NCBI RefSeq assembly: GCF_003385455.1
Contig: NZ_QNUF01000016.1
Coordinates: 1 to 64,000, forward strand
Source: Chryseobacterium rhizosphaerae
Lineage (GTDB): Bacteria; Bacteroidota; Bacteroidia; Flavobacteriales; Weeksellaceae
Reading direction: 5' to 3'
Length of the DNA: 64,000 bases
Below are positions 8,963 through 16,935 of this stretch, piece after piece (the stretch's first letter is position 1; each line of letters begins with the position of its first letter). Below the pieces are notes generated by a model. That model worked only from the letters and a program-made list of their open reading frames with translations, was not told where the DNA came from and did no database searches. The position numbers and the translations under genes were made by a program.

Positions 8963-9403
8963 ATGAACAAACAGGAAATACTCAATAGAATCAATACAAA
9001 AATTACCGAAAAGATCAAGAATTTTGAAACCTTGATTGCAGAAACCCGGGCTTCCAATAATGATACAAAAAGTTCGATGGGGGATAAATATGAAACCGGA
9101 CGTGAAATGCTTCAGCAGGAAATTAATAACCTTCAGAGACAGCTTAACGAGACGTTAAATCAACAGGCTATCCTGCAGAAAATAACTTCTGATCCTTCTG
9201 AAAAAGTTCAGAATGGAGCTTTGGTGAAAACCGATAAAGGGCTTTTTTATATTGCAGCTTCGATAGGGGAAATTATAGTTGAAAATCAGAAAATCATGAC
9301 TGTTTCAGCAGAATCGCCACTGGTAAAAGCAATGTTTGGCAAGAAAACGGGAGATGTATTTGCAATCAATACCATGACTCAAACCATTGAAAATATCTGG
9401 TAA
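8963..9403 (+). CDS. GreA/GreB-like C-terminal domain protein
   Basis: 146 residues from ATG 8963. An in-frame upstream GTG lies inside the hairpin repeat and was rejected as the start. The first half is a charged helical region (about 1-80) with a likely coiled coil. The second half (about 85-146) has 'GALVKTDKG' and 'AESPLVKAMFGKKTGDVFAI', which match the FKBP-like C-terminal domain of GreA/GreB transcript-cleavage factors ('SPLGKALLGKKVGD'). Such short proteins are frequently mislabelled '3-oxoacyl-ACP synthase' in Flavobacteria. It probably binds RNA polymerase, but the acidic tip of the Gre coiled coil is not clearly conserved. Confidence 0.7.
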   Translation: MNKQEILNRINTKITEKIKNFETLIAETRASNNDTKSSMGDKYETGREMLQQEINNLQRQLNETLNQQAILQKITSDPSEKVQNGALVKTDKGLFYIAASIGEIIVENQKIMTVSAESPLVKAMFGKKTGDVFAINTMTQTIENIW

Positions 9404-9409
9404 ATAACT

Positions 9410-10060
9410 ATGAAATTTAAATATATACTTTTCTTTACTTTCTTATGGTGTAGTATGACCCTGCAAGCACAAATCCGTGCTAATATCTCAGGGAAAACCT
9501 ATGATCTGGAATCTGTAAATCTTAAAGTGGACGGCTTTATCATTACAATTGATGCTCAGGGGAAAATCACCGATTTTCACAATCCTGACCTGAATGGCGA
9601 ACTTACCTATTATGAAGACCCCTATTTTGACCAGTATAAATATGGCAAGCTTAAAAGCATAGGTGACGTCAAAATAGATTATTGGGATGATTTGAATAAA
9701 AGCAGTGCCAGATACGGCCAGCTGAAAAAGATAGGAGATATTGATGTGGAATATTGGGACGACTCGATTTTTAATAAAGAAAAATGGGGCAAAGTAAAGA
9801 AAATAGGAAACTTTACCATCGATTACTGGCCCAACGATGTCATTGATAACAGCAGAATGGGAAAACTGAAATCAGTAGGAGATGTCTCTGTCGATTATGG
9901 GATAAAAGATATCATTGATGAAAGTAAGTACCGGAAACTTATAAAATTTGGGCCGGTAAGCCTGGAATACTGGAATGATAAATTCATAGAGAAAAATAAA
10001 TACGGTCAGTTGAAATCAATGAAAGGAAACAGTGATGATGTCAGTGTTTTTATTCTGTAG
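9410..10060 (+). CDS. Secreted protein built of about 24-residue repeats
   Basis: 216 residues with a signal peptide (ends LQAQ, about residue 21). From about residue 78 the chain is five consecutive units of about 24 residues following the pattern (Y/W)G-(Q/K)-(L/V)K-x-(I/V)GD-x-x-(I/V)(D/E)YW-(D/N)D, with a partial sixth. Each unit would be one or two short beta strands, so a beta-solenoid or a beta-propeller-like fold is likely. It starts 6 nt after the GreA-like gene and is co-transcribed with it. No catalytic motif was recognised and no function is assigned. Confidence 0.75.
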   Translation: MKFKYILFFTFLWCSMTLQAQIRANISGKTYDLESVNLKVDGFIITIDAQGKITDFHNPDLNGELTYYEDPYFDQYKYGKLKSIGDVKIDYWDDLNKSSARYGQLKKIGDIDVEYWDDSIFNKEKWGKVKKIGNFTIDYWPNDVIDNSRMGKLKSVGDVSVDYGIKDIIDESKYRKLIKFGPVSLEYWNDKFIEKNKYGQLKSMKGNSDDVSVFIL

Positions 10061-10130
10061 TTACGTAAAATAATTATTTTCCAGATACCAGATACACAGT
10101 CCTTTAATAGAAATTGAGTATCTGACTTAT

Positions 10131-10161
10131 AAAAAGCATTCATAAAAAGGGATGCTTTTTT
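10131..10161 (+). terminator. intrinsic terminator
   Basis: AAAAAGCAT and ATGCTTTTT arms around a short loop, with a T-run, between the repeat protein and thyA. Confidence 0.7.
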
Positions 10162-10174
10162 TGATCATTTTTAG

Positions 10175-10182
10175 TAAATTTG
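10175..10182 (+). promoter_or_regulatory. -7 promoter box (TAAATTTG) of thyA
   Basis: Exact TAnnTTTG match, 21 bp before the thyA ATG at 10204. It also shows that the upstream in-frame TTG at 10180 lies inside the promoter and is not the start. Confidence 0.6.
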
Positions 10183-10203
10183 AACCATAAAATTCCTTTC
10201 AAA

Positions 10204-10998
10204 ATGCAAAACTACCTAGATCTTTTACAACATATCTTAGATAACGGAACAGATAAAACCGATAGAACAGGTACCGGAACAAGAAGTGTATTCGGATATC
10301 AGCTAAGATATGACCTGTCAAAAGGTTTTCCTTTGGTGACTACTAAAAAGGTGCATTTGAAATCAATAATTTACGAATTACTTTGGTTTTTGAAAGGAGA
10401 TACCAATGTGAAGTACCTTAACGATAACGGCGTGAGCATCTGGGATGAATGGGCCAATGAAAATGGTGACCTTGGGCCGGTGTATGGTGCACAGTGGAGA
10501 AGCTGGAATGGTGCTGACGGTAAAATTGTAGATCAGATCACAGAAGTGATTGATCAGATTAAAAAAAATCCGGATTCCAGAAGACTGATTGTCTCTGCAT
10601 GGAATGTTGCAGAAATTCCTAATATGGCATTGGCTCCCTGCCATGCTTTATTCCAGTTTTATGTAGCGGATGGCAAATTATCCCTACAGCTGTACCAGAG
10701 AAGTGCTGACGTATTTCTTGGGGTCCCTTTCAATATTGCCAGCTATGCCCTTTTATTAATGATGGTGGCTCAGGTTTGTGATCTGGAAGTAGGAGATTAT
10801 GTACACAGTTTCGGTGATGTTCACATTTATAACAATCATTTCGAACAGGTAAACAGACAGCTTTCAAGGGAAACAAGACCTCTTCCGACTATGAAGCTAA
10901 ATCCGGAAATCAAAGATATCTTCGATTTTAATTTTGAAGATTTTACCCTTGAAAATTATGACCCACATCCGGGAATCAAAGCTCCTGTAGCGGTATAA
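10204..10998 (+). CDS. thyA: Thymidylate synthase
   Basis: 264 residues, the same length as E. coli ThyA, starting [12 protein letters not shown]. It methylates dUMP to dTMP using methylene-tetrahydrofolate. Visible signatures are '[12 protein letters not shown]' (phosphate loop), '[13 protein letters not shown]' with the catalytic Cys, '[20 protein letters not shown]', and '[12 protein letters not shown]'. The ATG at 10204 was preferred over an upstream TTG because of length and the promoter position. Its stop overlaps the start of the next gene (TAATG), so the two are translationally coupled. Confidence 0.98.
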   Translation: MQNYLDLLQHILDNGTDKTDRTGTGTRSVFGYQLRYDLSKGFPLVTTKKVHLKSIIYELLWFLKGDTNVKYLNDNGVSIWDEWANENGDLGPVYGAQWRSWNGADGKIVDQITEVIDQIKKNPDSRRLIVSAWNVAEIPNMALAPCHALFQFYVADGKLSLQLYQRSADVFLGVPFNIASYALLLMMVAQVCDLEVGDYVHSFGDVHIYNNHFEQVNRQLSRETRPLPTMKLNPEIKDIFDFNFEDFTLENYDPHPGIKAPVAV

Positions 10999-11906
10999 TG
11001 ATATGTCCCCGTGTTTTTGTAGTTGCCCTGGCACTGATTCTCTTCAGCTGTGCTCAAAAAGAGAATAAAGAACAGGGATATGATATTCTTGTTGAAGACC
11101 TGAACTTTTCTAAAGATGTGGTCTTTGATTCTGTACAGGTACCTCATCATTTAAGAAGGATAGTAAGGGATATCTCTACTTTAAATACGTATCAAACAGA
11201 GGCTTTGGCAAAAGGTGCTACTGAAAATCCTAATTTTGAAAATGCAAAAAAACTGTATGATCTGGCCTCAGAAGGGGAATTACTAAGCCTTACCGACAAT
11301 AGAAATAATGCAGTTGCCTTATATGCAGCAGTGGGGCTTTTAGAAATAAATCCTCAGTATGCTACAGCCATTTTTCAAAAAATTCTCAATAGAAAAGGGA
11401 AGGTTCATACTCAGAACGGATGCATCATCGGCTATGAATACCTTGCTGAACCTTTATATCAACACTATTCCAATACACTGAAACCTGAAGAGGTGAGATC
11501 AGATGCTGGTCTGCAAAAACTGGACAGTATGCTTTTGTTTGCTAAAAATTCCTCCGAGCCTATGCTCGTAATGGCATTCAGAAACAGGACCTATTCTGAT
11601 CATCTGAAAAAGCAGATCGAAAAACTGGCATTCCAGGAGCATAGAGGTCCGGCAATTCTTTATCTCAGCAATTGGCATAAAAAAGAATACGCTCTGCGGC
11701 TAGAACAGGAATATCTTCATTTTCTTGCCAATGATACTATTCATGAAATTCAGAAGAGAAAATACCTCTATCACTTGATGTCATTTAATAATCCTGATCA
11801 TAAAAAAGTAATTCTTGATTACATAAAAAAAGACAGTGCTTCAATAGATGACAGTGGAATCAGACATCAGCTGGAAAATAACGGAATCTACCCTACAGAT
11901 TATTAA
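10998..11906 (+). CDS. Lipoprotein of unknown function coupled to thyA
   Basis: 302 residues, mostly helical. A short hydrophobic leader ends LFSC (Cys15), giving a lipoprotein. The middle part suggests HEAT-like or TPR-like helical pairs ('NAVALYAAVGLLEINPQYATAIFQKIL', 'GPAILYLSNWHKK'). The start codon overlaps the thyA stop by one base. It may simply ride on the thyA transcript; I see no metabolic link. Not recognised as a named family. Confidence 0.65.
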   Translation: MICPRVFVVALALILFSCAQKENKEQGYDILVEDLNFSKDVVFDSVQVPHHLRRIVRDISTLNTYQTEALAKGATENPNFENAKKLYDLASEGELLSLTDNRNNAVALYAAVGLLEINPQYATAIFQKILNRKGKVHTQNGCIIGYEYLAEPLYQHYSNTLKPEEVRSDAGLQKLDSMLLFAKNSSEPMLVMAFRNRTYSDHLKKQIEKLAFQEHRGPAILYLSNWHKKEYALRLEQEYLHFLANDTIHEIQKRKYLYHLMSFNNPDHKKVILDYIKKDSASIDDSGIRHQLENNGIYPTDY

Positions 11907-12101
11907 CTATCTTCTGTTGTATCCTTAAAGAGGTACTCAATTCATTTTTTTGGAATCTTTAATCTCATTCTTAGATTTCCTTCATCTGTAATTAATAAAT
12001 ACAGGTATCGTTGTAACAAATTCCTCTTCCCATGAACTTATCATGCAGCGTCCGTAGGCTGCCCCAAAAGAAATTTGTAATTTTAAAGGAAATTACCTCT
12101 C

Positions 12102-12320
12102 ATGAAATATTTAAAAGTAGATCTTGAAAAAACTGCTGATATAGAAGTACTGAAAAATGCATTACTTCAATTGAAGGGAGTGGCTTCCGTAGCTATCATC
12201 GATGATGAAAATCCGGAAAGCGAACTGAAAAAAGCTTTTGCCAAAACAAAAGAACAGTTGAAAACAGGTGACTACGAAACGCTTGTTAATGATATTTTTG
12301 AAATAATAATAAAAAAATAA
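12102..12320 (+). CDS. Small conserved-looking cytosolic protein
   Basis: 72 residues. It begins with a beta-alpha pattern ('YLKVDLEKTADIEVLKNALLQLKGVASVAII') reminiscent of a half ferredoxin-like/HMA-type fold, followed by an acidic and lysine-rich helix. There is no CxxC metal site. It lies 27 nt before the M1 peptidase gene and is probably co-transcribed. No family was recognised. Confidence 0.55.
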   Translation: MKYLKVDLEKTADIEVLKNALLQLKGVASVAIIDDENPESELKKAFAKTKEQLKTGDYETLVNDIFEIIIKK

Positions 12321-12347
12321 TTCTAAAAATAATAATAAAATAGAAGA

Positions 12348-14858
12348 ATGAAAAAGGCCATTTTATCCATTGCAATACTTGGGATTTTATTTTCCGCTAA
12401 TGTATCGGCACAAACTGAGACTTCAGGAAGAGAAAAGGTGTACAGAGCCACTCATACTAAAGTAACGGAGCTTAAACATACCAAGCTGAAAGTAAACTTT
12501 GATTATCAGAAAGAACAGATGAACGGGGAAGAATGGCTGACCGCTTCACCCTATTTTTATCCTACCAATGAATTGACTCTGGATGCTAAGGGAATGCTGA
12601 TTCATGAGGTTGCTCTTGAGACTAACGGAAGGAAATCTCCTTTGCAGTACCAATATAAAGATGAAACACTAAAGGTTACCCTTGATAAAACGTATCAGAA
12701 GAATCAGGATTATACCATTTATATCAAATATACAGCCCGTCCGAATGAGGTAAAACAAAAAGGAAGCATGGCGATTAATGATGCAAAAGGACTTTACTTC
12801 ATTAATGCCCAGGGTACGGAGCCTGATATGCCTACCCAGATTTGGACACAGGGTGAAACCGAATCATCTTCTGCATGGTTCCCCACAATTGATAAACCCA
12901 ATCAAAAGACGACTCAGGAAATCTATATGACGGTTCCTGACAAATATGTAACCCTTTCAAATGGTATTCTAAAAGATTCTCAGAAAGAATCCAATAACCT
13001 GAGAACTGACCATTGGGTAATGGATAAAAGACATTCTACCTACCTTTTCTTTATGGGAGTAGGAGAATATGCCGTAGTGAAAGACAAATGGAAAAATATT
13101 GCGGTTGATTATTATATCGAGAAAGAATATGAACCTTATGTAAAACAGATCTATGGAAACACTCCTGAAATGATCGAGTTTTTCTCCAAAAAGATGAACT
13201 ATGATTATCCATGGGCAAAATATGCACAGATTTCCGGAAGAAAATATGTAAGTGGGGCTATGGAGAATACTACGGCGACCCTTCACGGAAGTGATATTCT
13301 TCAAAAACCGGGGCAGCTGATTGATGAAAATAAATGGGAAGATACTATTGCTCACGAATTATTCCATCATTGGTTTGGAGATCTTGTGACCGCAGAAAGC
13401 TGGAGCAACCTTACCGTGAATGAATCCTTTGCCAATTATTCCGAATATCTTTGGAATGAATACAAGTATGGGAAAGATCAGGCAGATTACCACCAGATGA
13501 AGGATGTGAATATGTACATTCATAACCCTGCGGATTTTAAGAAAAACCTGGTAAGATTCAATTATGAATCCCGTGAAGATGTTTTTGATCTGGTAACCTA
13601 TCAGAAAGGAGGAGGAATCCTTCATATGCTAAGAAATTATCTGGGAGATGATGCTTTTTTTGCCGGTATGAATGATTATCTGAAAACCAATGAATATCAA
13701 AACGCTGAAGTTCATCAGTTGAGACTTTCTTTTGAAAAAGTTTCAGGAAAAGATCTGAACTGGTTCTTTAACCAATGGTATTTTGGAAGTGGAAATCCAA
13801 AATTGAATTATTCGTTTACTTTTGAACCCGTAAAAAAACAGATTGCTGTAACAGTTAATCAGACGCAGGATCAATTATTCGAGTTTCCTTTAGCTATTGA
13901 TGTATATGATAATGGCAAACCTAAAAGATATAATGTTTGGGTGAATGCTGAAACCAAGAATACTTTTAATTTTGATGTATCCAAAACACCGGATCTTGTC
14001 AATATCAATGCAGACGGAATATTGCTAGCTGATATCACGGATACCAAAACACCGGAGCAGAACCTGCTGCAGTTTACCAATTCTAAAGAATTTAAAAGCA
14101 GATATAAAGCTCTAACTGGAATTAAAGATCAGACAGGAAAAAGTCCTGCTGCTATAAAATTATTGGCGGCTGCTTTAAAAGATCCATTCTTTAGAATAAG
14201 AATTAAAGCGTTGGAATTAATGGATCTTACCAATTCCGATCAGATGAAAGCATTGGGAACAGAAGTTGAAAAAATAGCTTCGAATGATCCTAAAACATTA
14301 GCTCAGGCTGCGGCTATTGGTGCTTTGGCGAAAACAAAAGATAAAAAATACCTTCCAATATTTGAAAAAGGAGTGAATGCAGTTTCCAATGCGGTTAAGG
14401 GAAATTCTTTAGGTGCTGTTCTTACCATTGATCCGTCACGGGCGAATGCCTTAGCTGATAAAATTGAACTGGATGGGGCTTCAGATGAATTGCTTGCTCT
14501 TTTACTTCCGGTTATTGTGAAGAATAAAATAAGTTCTCAAATGGAACATATTGCTCCACTTGCTGCATTTTACCCGTTTGTTAAATTCCAGAATCCGGAA
14601 TTGGGGAAAACTGCAGAAGAAGGATATAACTGGATTATGAGTTCTGACAATCTAAAAGCAGTGGAAAATATCACGAAAATGTTGGATTATGCAAAAAGTG
14701 ATATGGGAAATAACCCACAGGCTAAGATGATGATTGTTCAAATGCTGAAAGACGGACTAAGCAAAAAAATGGAATTGCTGAAACAAAATCCACAGAAATC
14801 AGCAAGTATCAATAAACAGATTGATGCCCTGAATAAAGCTATTGAAAATTTCAAATAG
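12348..14858 (+). CDS. M1-family zinc aminopeptidase, secreted
   Basis: 836 residues with a signal peptide (ends VSAQ, about residue 22). It shows the exopeptidase signature 'GAMEN', the zinc motif HELFHHW with H336, E337 and H340, and the downstream zinc ligand in 'NESFANY'. A C-terminal region from about 570 is helical and HEAT-like ('KALTGIKDQTGKSPAAIKLL'). It should cleave N-terminal residues from peptides in the periplasm or outside the cell. A terminator follows. Length and architecture match M1 enzymes of Bacteroidetes. Confidence 0.93.
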   Translation: MKKAILSIAILGILFSANVSAQTETSGREKVYRATHTKVTELKHTKLKVNFDYQKEQMNGEEWLTASPYFYPTNELTLDAKGMLIHEVALETNGRKSPLQYQYKDETLKVTLDKTYQKNQDYTIYIKYTARPNEVKQKGSMAINDAKGLYFINAQGTEPDMPTQIWTQGETESSSAWFPTIDKPNQKTTQEIYMTVPDKYVTLSNGILKDSQKESNNLRTDHWVMDKRHSTYLFFMGVGEYAVVKDKWKNIAVDYYIEKEYEPYVKQIYGNTPEMIEFFSKKMNYDYPWAKYAQISGRKYVSGAMENTTATLHGSDILQKPGQLIDENKWEDTIAHELFHHWFGDLVTAESWSNLTVNESFANYSEYLWNEYKYGKDQADYHQMKDVNMYIHNPADFKKNLVRFNYESREDVFDLVTYQKGGGILHMLRNYLGDDAFFAGMNDYLKTNEYQNAEVHQLRLSFEKVSGKDLNWFFNQWYFGSGNPKLNYSFTFEPVKKQIAVTVNQTQDQLFEFPLAIDVYDNGKPKRYNVWVNAETKNTFNFDVSKTPDLVNINADGILLADITDTKTPEQNLLQFTNSKEFKSRYKALTGIKDQTGKSPAAIKLLAAALKDPFFRIRIKALELMDLTNSDQMKALGTEVEKIASNDPKTLAQAAAIGALAKTKDKKYLPIFEKGVNAVSNAVKGNSLGAVLTIDPSRANALADKIELDGASDELLALLLPVIVKNKISSQMEHIAPLAAFYPFVKFQNPELGKTAEEGYNWIMSSDNLKAVENITKMLDYAKSDMGNNPQAKMMIVQMLKDGLSKKMELLKQNPQKSASINKQIDALNKAIENFK

Positions 14859-14881
14859 GTTTCGCAGATCTGATTAAAAAT

Positions 14882-14920
14882 AAAAAAGCAGTATTACAAT
14901 TTTGTGATGCTGCTTTTTTT
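14882..14920 (+). terminator. intrinsic terminator
   Basis: Imperfect hairpin with AAAAAGCAG and CTGCTTTTTT arms and a T-run, after the M1 gene. Confidence 0.7.
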
Positions 14921-15035
14921 GTGATTGATAGCCAGAAATAAAAAGTTAAATTATGAACAAATAGTTAAAAAGTCATGATATATTGACCGGTTATTCAGAC
15001 TACATTTTCTAAATTCGTATAAAAATTAGAATAAA

Positions 15036-16364
15036 ATGACTTTTGGAATTGAGGCGGCGAGCTATTATGTACCTGGTTTGTATTTGGAAATTAAGGATTT
15101 AGCTGAAAAAAGAGGGATTGAACCTGCAAAACTGGAGAAAGGATTGGGACTGCATAAAATGGGGCTTCCCGATGTTCACGAAGATGCAGCAACATTTGCA
15201 GCAGAAGCATTATTACAACTTATTAAAGATTATACAATTGATCCCAGAGAGATTTCAAGAGTCTACTTAGGAACAGAAAGTGCCCTGGATGCTGCAAAAC
15301 CTACTGCGTCATATGCTGTACAGATGGTAGAAAAAGTGTTGGAGGAAGAATTCGGAACAAGAGCTTTTAAACACTGTGATGTTGTAGATATGACCTTTGC
15401 ATGTGTGGGAGGGGTGGATGCTCTGCATAATGCTCTTGATTTTGTAAGGGTAAATCCGGATAAAAAGGCTGTAGTTATTGCCAGCGATTATGCAAAATAT
15501 GAATTGGCTTCTTCAGGAGAATATACACAGGGGGGCGGGGCCGTTGCTCTATTGATTTCTTCTAAGCCAGATCTCCTTGAAATAGAAAATCATTGGGGCG
15601 TAGCATCAGAAAGTGTTTTTGACTTTTTTAAACCAAGGAGACAGTATAAAAAGGAAGATTTACATAATGCACCTGAAATGTACCCGGATACCATTGAAAT
15701 ATTTACGGATGAACCTGTTTTTGATGGTCAGTATTCCAATCAGTGTTATCAGGACAGAATAAGAGAAGCTTATCAGCATTATAAAGAAGTTACAGGACAG
15801 GAAAAACCTTATGAAAACTGGAAATATATTATTTTCCATCTTCCTTACGCTTTTCATGGGAAAAGAGTATTTACAGAAATCTACAGTCTTGAAAACGAAC
15901 TTGCTTATACCAGCCCTGAGGAGCAAAAAGCAGTGGCTAAATCTGAAAGTTATATGAATCTAATCAGTGATAAAATAGAGAAAACACAGCGTGCTTCTTC
16001 CGAAATCGGGAATATGTATACCGCTTCTATTTTCATGGCATTTCTTTCTGCTTTACAGACTTCCTTTGATGATCATGAAGAATTATCAGGAACAGAAATC
16101 GGTTTCTTCGGTTACGGAAGCGGTTCAAAATCAAAAGTTTTTGCAGGTAAAGTTTCTGAAAACTGGAAACAAGTGGTGGAAAAATGGAATGTATTCGAAA
16201 ATCTGAACAATAGAACTCCTATTGATTTTGAAACTTACGAGAAATTGCATAGAAAACAGGTAGATCAATCTATAAACCCTGATTATAAAGGATTTGGGCT
16301 TACCTCAATCGAATCTGAAAATCCTGTTCTTGTAGGAGCAAGATACTATACCTATCAGAGTTAG
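15036..16364 (+). CDS. Hydroxymethylglutaryl-CoA synthase
   Basis: 442 residues of the thiolase-fold HMG-CoA synthase family. The probable acetyl-carrying nucleophile is C123 in 'MTFACVGG'. The substrate histidine lies in 'FHLPYAFHGKR', and the C-terminal 'GFFGYGSGSKSKVF' is the family's glycine-rich signature. The enzyme condenses acetyl-CoA with acetoacetyl-CoA in the mevalonate pathway, which Flavobacteriia use for isoprenoids. No other mevalonate gene is adjacent. It is monocistronic between two terminators. Confidence 0.9.
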   Translation: MTFGIEAASYYVPGLYLEIKDLAEKRGIEPAKLEKGLGLHKMGLPDVHEDAATFAAEALLQLIKDYTIDPREISRVYLGTESALDAAKPTASYAVQMVEKVLEEEFGTRAFKHCDVVDMTFACVGGVDALHNALDFVRVNPDKKAVVIASDYAKYELASSGEYTQGGGAVALLISSKPDLLEIENHWGVASESVFDFFKPRRQYKKEDLHNAPEMYPDTIEIFTDEPVFDGQYSNQCYQDRIREAYQHYKEVTGQEKPYENWKYIIFHLPYAFHGKRVFTEIYSLENELAYTSPEEQKAVAKSESYMNLISDKIEKTQRASSEIGNMYTASIFMAFLSALQTSFDDHEELSGTEIGFFGYGSGSKSKVFAGKVSENWKQVVEKWNVFENLNNRTPIDFETYEKLHRKQVDQSINPDYKGFGLTSIESENPVLVGARYYTYQS

Positions 16365-16371
16365 AATTTTG

Positions 16372-16434
16372 GAATAAAGAATAAAGAATAAAGAATAAAG
16401 AATAAAGAATAAAGAATAAAGAATAAAGAATAAA
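16372..16434. repeat. 9-copy tandem repeat of GAATAAA
   Basis: Nine perfect 7-bp units directly after the HMG-CoA synthase stop codon, ending in GAAGAG. Such a perfect array is prone to slipped-strand copy-number change. It lies outside the coding sequence, between stop codon and terminator. Confidence 0.97.
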
Positions 16435-16536
16435 GAAGAGCTATAAATATCTGTTCTTTCTAACTTCATTCAAGGGTATGTTCCAGTTCTCAGGAAAAAT
16501 ACCTTATTGTAAACTCAACGTATTTTAATATTATAT

Positions 16537-16570
16537 AAAGCATTCCAATCGATTGGAATGCTTTGCTTTT
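16537..16570 (+). terminator. intrinsic terminator
   Basis: A 28-bp perfect palindrome (AAAGCATTCCAATC and its complement) followed by a T-rich run. Confidence 0.85.
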
Positions 16571-16935
16571 TTATAAGTTTTTAGCAATTCTTTTTATCTG
16601 TTTTTTACTGTTTTGTTGATTTTAATAAGGATCTGTTGCAATTATTTTTTGGATTTTTTATACTTAAACCATTATTTTACATTAATTTTTTTTCTTCCTT
16701 TTTATAATTAAGTGTAAGCTAACAATATTTTTAATGGTTGTTAAAATTCTGTTAATACATTCTTGAACTAAATTTTTTTTATCATTTTTTTTAATTCACT
16801 ATTTTTTTTAATGTTATTATTTATTTGTAATGAAATTATTTTGCAATAACGTATTGTTTTTCAATACTTTATAAGTTGATACTATTAATGTTTATTGGGA
16901 TATTTGTTTTCTGAAAATATTAAAATGTGTTAAAT

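Larger units (their letters stand above)
16365..16935. other. 571-bp intergenic region with tandem repeat, terminator and AT-rich leader
   Basis: Contains the 7-bp tandem repeat (16372-16434) and the terminator (16537-16570). After those come about 350 bp of T-rich and A-rich DNA leading to the SusC gene, without ORF or recognisable promoter box. The long AT-rich leader is typical of SusC-type genes. Confidence 0.6.

Noticed and set aside
10180-10203. Upstream TTG start of thyA
   Set aside because: It overlaps the -7 promoter box and gives a protein longer than the very conserved 264 residues.
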